From a bacterium (GTDB lineage Bacteria; Electryoneota; Electryoneia; Electryoneales; Electryoneaceae): a stretch of 9,780 bases of DNA. The stretch covers positions 1-9,780 of the forward strand of contig JANQEY010000254.1 in assembly GCA_028278125.1 (NCBI GenBank), read 5' to 3'. Under the pieces are notes generated by a model. That model searched no databases, was not told the DNA's origin, and worked only from the letters and a program-made list of their open reading frames with translations. This document shows, one piece after another, positions 8,188 through 9,780 of the stretch (position 1 is its first letter; each line of letters starts with the position of its first letter). Made by a program: the position numbers and the translations under genes.

Positions 8188-9432
8188 CTACCTTAGGCTA
8201 ACTTTCTCCAGGTGCAGATAGTCATCCATGTTCGAGATAACAACCTCCTCACCCTCTGTTAGCCCATTAACTATTTCGTAAAATTCAATCCCTGATATTC
8301 CGATTTCAGCTTCACGCCTGGTTGCTTCTCTATTGCTTAAGACAAAAACTTCCTGCAATCCAGGGCTGCTGATAAAAGGACCCTTCTGCACCCTTAAAAC
8401 ATCATCTTTACGCGAGGTTACTATGTATACATCGGTACGCATGTTTGACCTGAGCAGATGATAATCCGGTTGGTCAAGCGATATAATCAGCGTCATCTGA
8501 CCGTTTTCGATCTTTGGTGGAATACTGTAGATGTTTCCATCGAGTTTTTCATTTCCCACCTTTACATAAACAGGCATCCCCACTGAAAGACGGCCGGAAT
8601 GGTGATCGGAAACTGATGCTTCAACCCGGAAACGGGACAAGTCAGCGACACGTGCAATCGGATCACCGGCACGAACTGATGCCCCCTCTTCATCAGCGAT
8701 CCAGGTAAGAACACCCTCGAGTTCTGAACTGACGGTTGCTTTCTTTAATTTGTCTTCAGCGCTCGCAAGGTCCAGCTGTAAAAGACGTACTTCAATCTCA
8801 AGACTTTCTATCTTTTTTCTAGTCGATTTTTCAAGGCTTTTAAGTTCGGACTGTTTCTGCTTAAGCTGGATACGGGAGATGTTTTCATCAAGTTCTGCCT
8901 GGCGGACATCCCACTCAGTTGTGGCGCTCATTTCAAACAGGCTTTGCTTCTGTTTTGTCTTCGCGCTCAGGTATTCTATTCGCAGGGTAATTATTTCAAC
9001 TTCACTTTTTAGATCTGCCAGGAGTTTAGCAAGTTCCAGTTTTGATCTTTCAATTTCGTTGTTCTTCAATAATATCTCATCTTCAAGCTTGGTTATCCGT
9101 TCAACAATCTCCCTCTCATCAAGGCGTAATACGGCGTGACCGGGTGATAGAGAAATCCCCGGTTCTTCTAGTACTTCAAGTATTTTAGTGTCGAACGGGC
9201 AGGAAATGACATGTTCGAATTCGGGCACTACATTCCCCGTTGCGGAGATAATCGACTCAACGTGTCCCTTTTCAACGACAGCAGTCCGTATCCGTTTGGA
9301 ATTTAATCCCGGTGAGAGGAGATGCCTGATTATCAAGCCTGCAACGATTAATCCTGCAACCACAGCAGCTATCTTGCCGATGCTTTTCGCTGATCGGATG
9401 CGTCTAGTGGTTTTATCCAGTGTGATGTCCAT
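8188..9432 (-). CDS. Periplasmic adaptor (membrane fusion) protein, MacA/HlyD type
   Basis: This 414-residue protein has a positively charged N-terminus and one membrane anchor (about 21-39). A first lipoyl half-motif (about 75-105, 'PFDTKILEVLEEPGISLSPG') is followed by a long alpha-helical coiled-coil hairpin (about 107-233). The second lipoyl half-motif (about 234-265, 'LEGVLTWIADEEGASVRAGD'), a beta-barrel (about 267-345) and a membrane-proximal domain to the end complete the fold. The hairpin turn (about 161-175) loosely resembles the R-L-S tip motif used for docking to TolC: L165 is kept, the Ser position is Thr172 and the Arg position is Gln161. It would bridge the permeases to an outer-membrane channel. 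No such channel gene is in the window. The start ATG has a GAGG Shine-Dalgarno five bases upstream. It is the first gene of the cluster, directly behind a sigma-54 promoter with a predicted leader of only about 11 nt. Confidence 0.93.
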   Translation of the reverse strand: MDITLDKTTRRIRSAKSIGKIAAVVAGLIVAGLIIRHLLSPGLNSKRIRTAVVEKGHVESIISATGNVVPEFEHVISCPFDTKILEVLEEPGISLSPGHAVLRLDEREIVERITKLEDEILLKNNEIERSKLELAKLLADLKSEVEIITLRIEYLSAKTKQKQSLFEMSATTEWDVRQAELDENISRIQLKQKQSELKSLEKSTRKKIESLEIEVRLLQLDLASAEDKLKKATVSSELEGVLTWIADEEGASVRAGDPIARVADLSRFRVEASVSDHHSGRLSVGMPVYVKVGNEKLDGNIYSIPPKIENGQMTLIISLDQPDYHLLRSNMRTDVYIVTSRKDDVLRVQKGPFISSPGLQEVFVLSNREATRREAEIGISGIEFYEIVNGLTEGEEVVISNMDDYLHLEKVSLR

Positions 9433-9453
9433 AATATCCTCATAAGTGAAGAT

Positions 9454-9470
9454 ATCAAGGACTGTGCCAG
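9454..9470 (-). promoter_or_regulatory. Predicted sigma-54 (-24/-12) promoter of the exporter/two-component operon
   Basis: On the minus strand the sequence reads CTGGCACAGTCCTTGAT. It fits the sigma-54 consensus YTGGCAC-N5-TTGCW at all -24 positions and with exact spacing; the only departure is GA instead of GC at -12. The -24 GG is at 9468-9467 and the -12 G at 9456, predicting transcription to start near 9443-9444, about 11 nt before the adaptor ATG and just ahead of its Shine-Dalgarno. The fifth gene of the same operon encodes a sigma-54 activator, which supports the call. Confidence 0.7.
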
Positions 9471-9497
9471 TAGCTATGATTTTATATATTAGACTAT

Positions 9498-9510
9498 TAG
9501 GGTTACCCTA
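9498..9510. promoter_or_regulatory. 13-bp palindrome, possible operator
   Basis: Arms TAGGGT and ACCCTA flank a single central T. It is about 30 bp upstream of the -24 element, between the promoter and the larger palindrome. It could be an accessory protein-binding site or chance symmetry. Confidence 0.35.
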
Positions 9511-9517
9511 TAGAAAT

Positions 9518-9543
9518 AAAACTGTTCGAAATCGAACAGTTTT
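9518..9543. promoter_or_regulatory. Perfect 26-bp palindrome, candidate enhancer (UAS) for the NtrC-type regulator
   Basis: Two perfect 12-bp arms, AAAACTGTTCGA and TCGAACAGTTTT, flank a 2-bp centre (AA). The centre is about 87 bp upstream of the predicted sigma-54 start site, in the range usual for NtrC-family enhancer sites, which are dyads bound by Fis-type domains. An alternative is a hairpin (8-bp stem, AAAT loop) acting as a terminator, but the dedicated tRNA terminator next to it and the absence of a gene reading in from the left make that less likely. Confidence 0.6.
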
Positions 9544-9569
9544 GTTCAGATATGCAATATTTTAATGAA

Positions 9570-9594
9570 AATACCCACCTGGTAGGTGGGTATT
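9570..9594 (-). terminator. Rho-independent terminator downstream of the tRNA remnant
   Basis: An 11-bp perfect stem (ATACCCACCT at 9571-9580 with AGGTGGGTAT at 9584-9593, extended by one A-T pair) has a 3-nt loop. On the minus strand it is followed by TTTTC. It starts 6-7 bases beyond the tRNA 3' end, the normal place for a tRNA terminator, and would insulate the operon from transcription entering from the right. Confidence 0.7.
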
Positions 9595-9600
9595 ACTTTG

Positions 9601-9640
9601 TGGGCGATACTGGATTCGAACCAGTGGCCTCTTTTTTGTA
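9601..9640 (-). pseudogene. 3' half of a tRNA gene, probably tRNA-Val(UAC); candidate att site
   Basis: On the minus strand this reads as a tRNA from the anticodon loop to the discriminator. It has variable loop AGGCC (9630-9626), T-arm ACTGG/TTCGAAT/CCAGT (9625-9609), acceptor 3' strand ATCGCCC (9608-9602) and discriminator A (9601). CCA is not encoded. The acceptor would need GGGCGAT at the 5' end, as in many bacterial tRNA-Val genes, and the loop region TTTACAA would give anticodon UAC. The expected 5' half is absent: upstream DNA is AT-rich, offers no GGGCGAT or D-arm, and the 5' side of the anticodon stem does not pair. A displaced 3' end with its own terminator is what integration at a tRNA gene leaves behind. 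The Val identity is tentative. Confidence 0.7.
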
Positions 9641-9780
9641 AAGATTTATAATCTTAAAATCATAATTATTTAATAATAACAACTTAATAATAGTTATCAT
9701 CTGAAATTTGTTTCTTAACAAGTTTTAATATTTCCAGCTTTAGTCACTTCTTATAGATCCACGCGAGAGTGTTAAGAAAT
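9641..9780. other. AT-rich DNA, possible end of an integrated element
   Basis: No gene is supported in the last 140 bases. The stretch is strongly AT-rich up to about 9740 and unlike the coding DNA to the left. It holds a small inverted repeat next to the tRNA remnant (AAGATT/AATCTT, 9641-9655) and a 10-bp inverted repeat pair (TTTCTTAACA at 9711-9720 and TGTTAAGAAA at 9770-9779). If the tRNA remnant is an att site, this is the terminal part of the inserted element, and such repeats could be integrase-binding sites (inference). Confidence 0.4.

Noticed and set aside
8750..9139. 129-codon plus-strand open frame
   Set aside because: It is antisense to the coiled-coil region of the adaptor; the Ser/Arg-rich translation is what reversed Glu/Lys/Leu codons give.
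9521..9540. LexA/SOS box
   Set aside because: The GTTCG...CGAAC order is the inverse of the Bacillus-type GAAC-N4-GTTC box and is not the alpha-proteobacterial direct repeat. The position upstream of a sigma-54 promoter favours an activator site.
9601..9680. A complete tRNA gene on the minus strand
   Set aside because: Only the 3' half folds. There is no GGGCGAT 5' acceptor strand or D-arm upstream, and the 5' anticodon-stem position does not pair.
9739..9779. Short minus-strand open stretches entering from the right edge
   Set aside because: Frames of about 12 codons before a stop cannot be told from chance, although an integrase gene end would be expected near an att site.
9641..9780. Group I intron interrupting the tRNA at the anticodon
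   Set aside because: The break position would suit it, but no recognisable intron core is seen in the 140 bases available. Integration is the simpler reading; DNA beyond the window would decide.

Overview
The window reads as a chromosomal segment from a Gram-negative bacterium, probably a lineage of the Fibrobacteres-Chlorobi-Bacteroidetes (FCB) superphylum or an allied candidate phylum such as Marinimicrobia, KSB1 or Cloacimonetes. The main clue is the first gene, a long secreted repeat protein ending in a type A / FlgD-Ig-like C-terminal sorting domain with the 'HPNPFNP' signature, which is typical of these groups. A periplasmic adaptor paired with an ABC exporter also implies an outer membrane. 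Base composition is moderate to AT-leaning. No exact taxon can be assigned from sequence alone.

Layout. From the left edge to 1921 (+) lies the 3' part of a gene for a large surface or secreted protein with about nine W-x-D-x-R repeats, followed by an intrinsic terminator (1955-1990). A convergent gap (1922-2145) also holds a dispersed intergenic repeat (2052-2085). From 9432 down to 2146 all genes are on the minus strand and form a tight six-gene cluster. In transcription order they are a membrane-fusion adaptor (9432-8188), an ABC ATPase (8118-7453), two non-identical FtsX/MacB-type permeases (7442-6177 and 6180-4933), an NtrC-type sigma-54 response regulator (4862-3450) and a histidine kinase (3453-2146). 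Two junctions are 4-bp stop/start overlaps (ATGA and GTGA), so translation is probably coupled.

Upstream of the adaptor is a near-consensus sigma-54 promoter (TGGCAC-N5-TTGAT, 9454-9470, minus strand). Upstream of that are a 13-bp palindrome (9498-9510) and a perfect 26-bp palindrome (9518-9543) placed where an enhancer for an NtrC-type activator would be expected. The simplest reading is a self-regulated envelope export module: kinase and regulator sense a signal and, through sigma-54, switch on the exporter and themselves. The kinase has two membrane helices with almost no periplasmic loop, so the transporter itself may be the sensor, as in the Bce systems of Firmicutes.

The right end (9601-9780) holds only the 3' half of a tRNA, probably tRNA-Val(UAC), on the minus strand. 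Its own terminator lies just downstream (9570-9594), and AT-rich DNA replaces its 5' half. This is the expected scar of an element integrated at a tRNA 3' end, with the element lying to the right, beyond the window.
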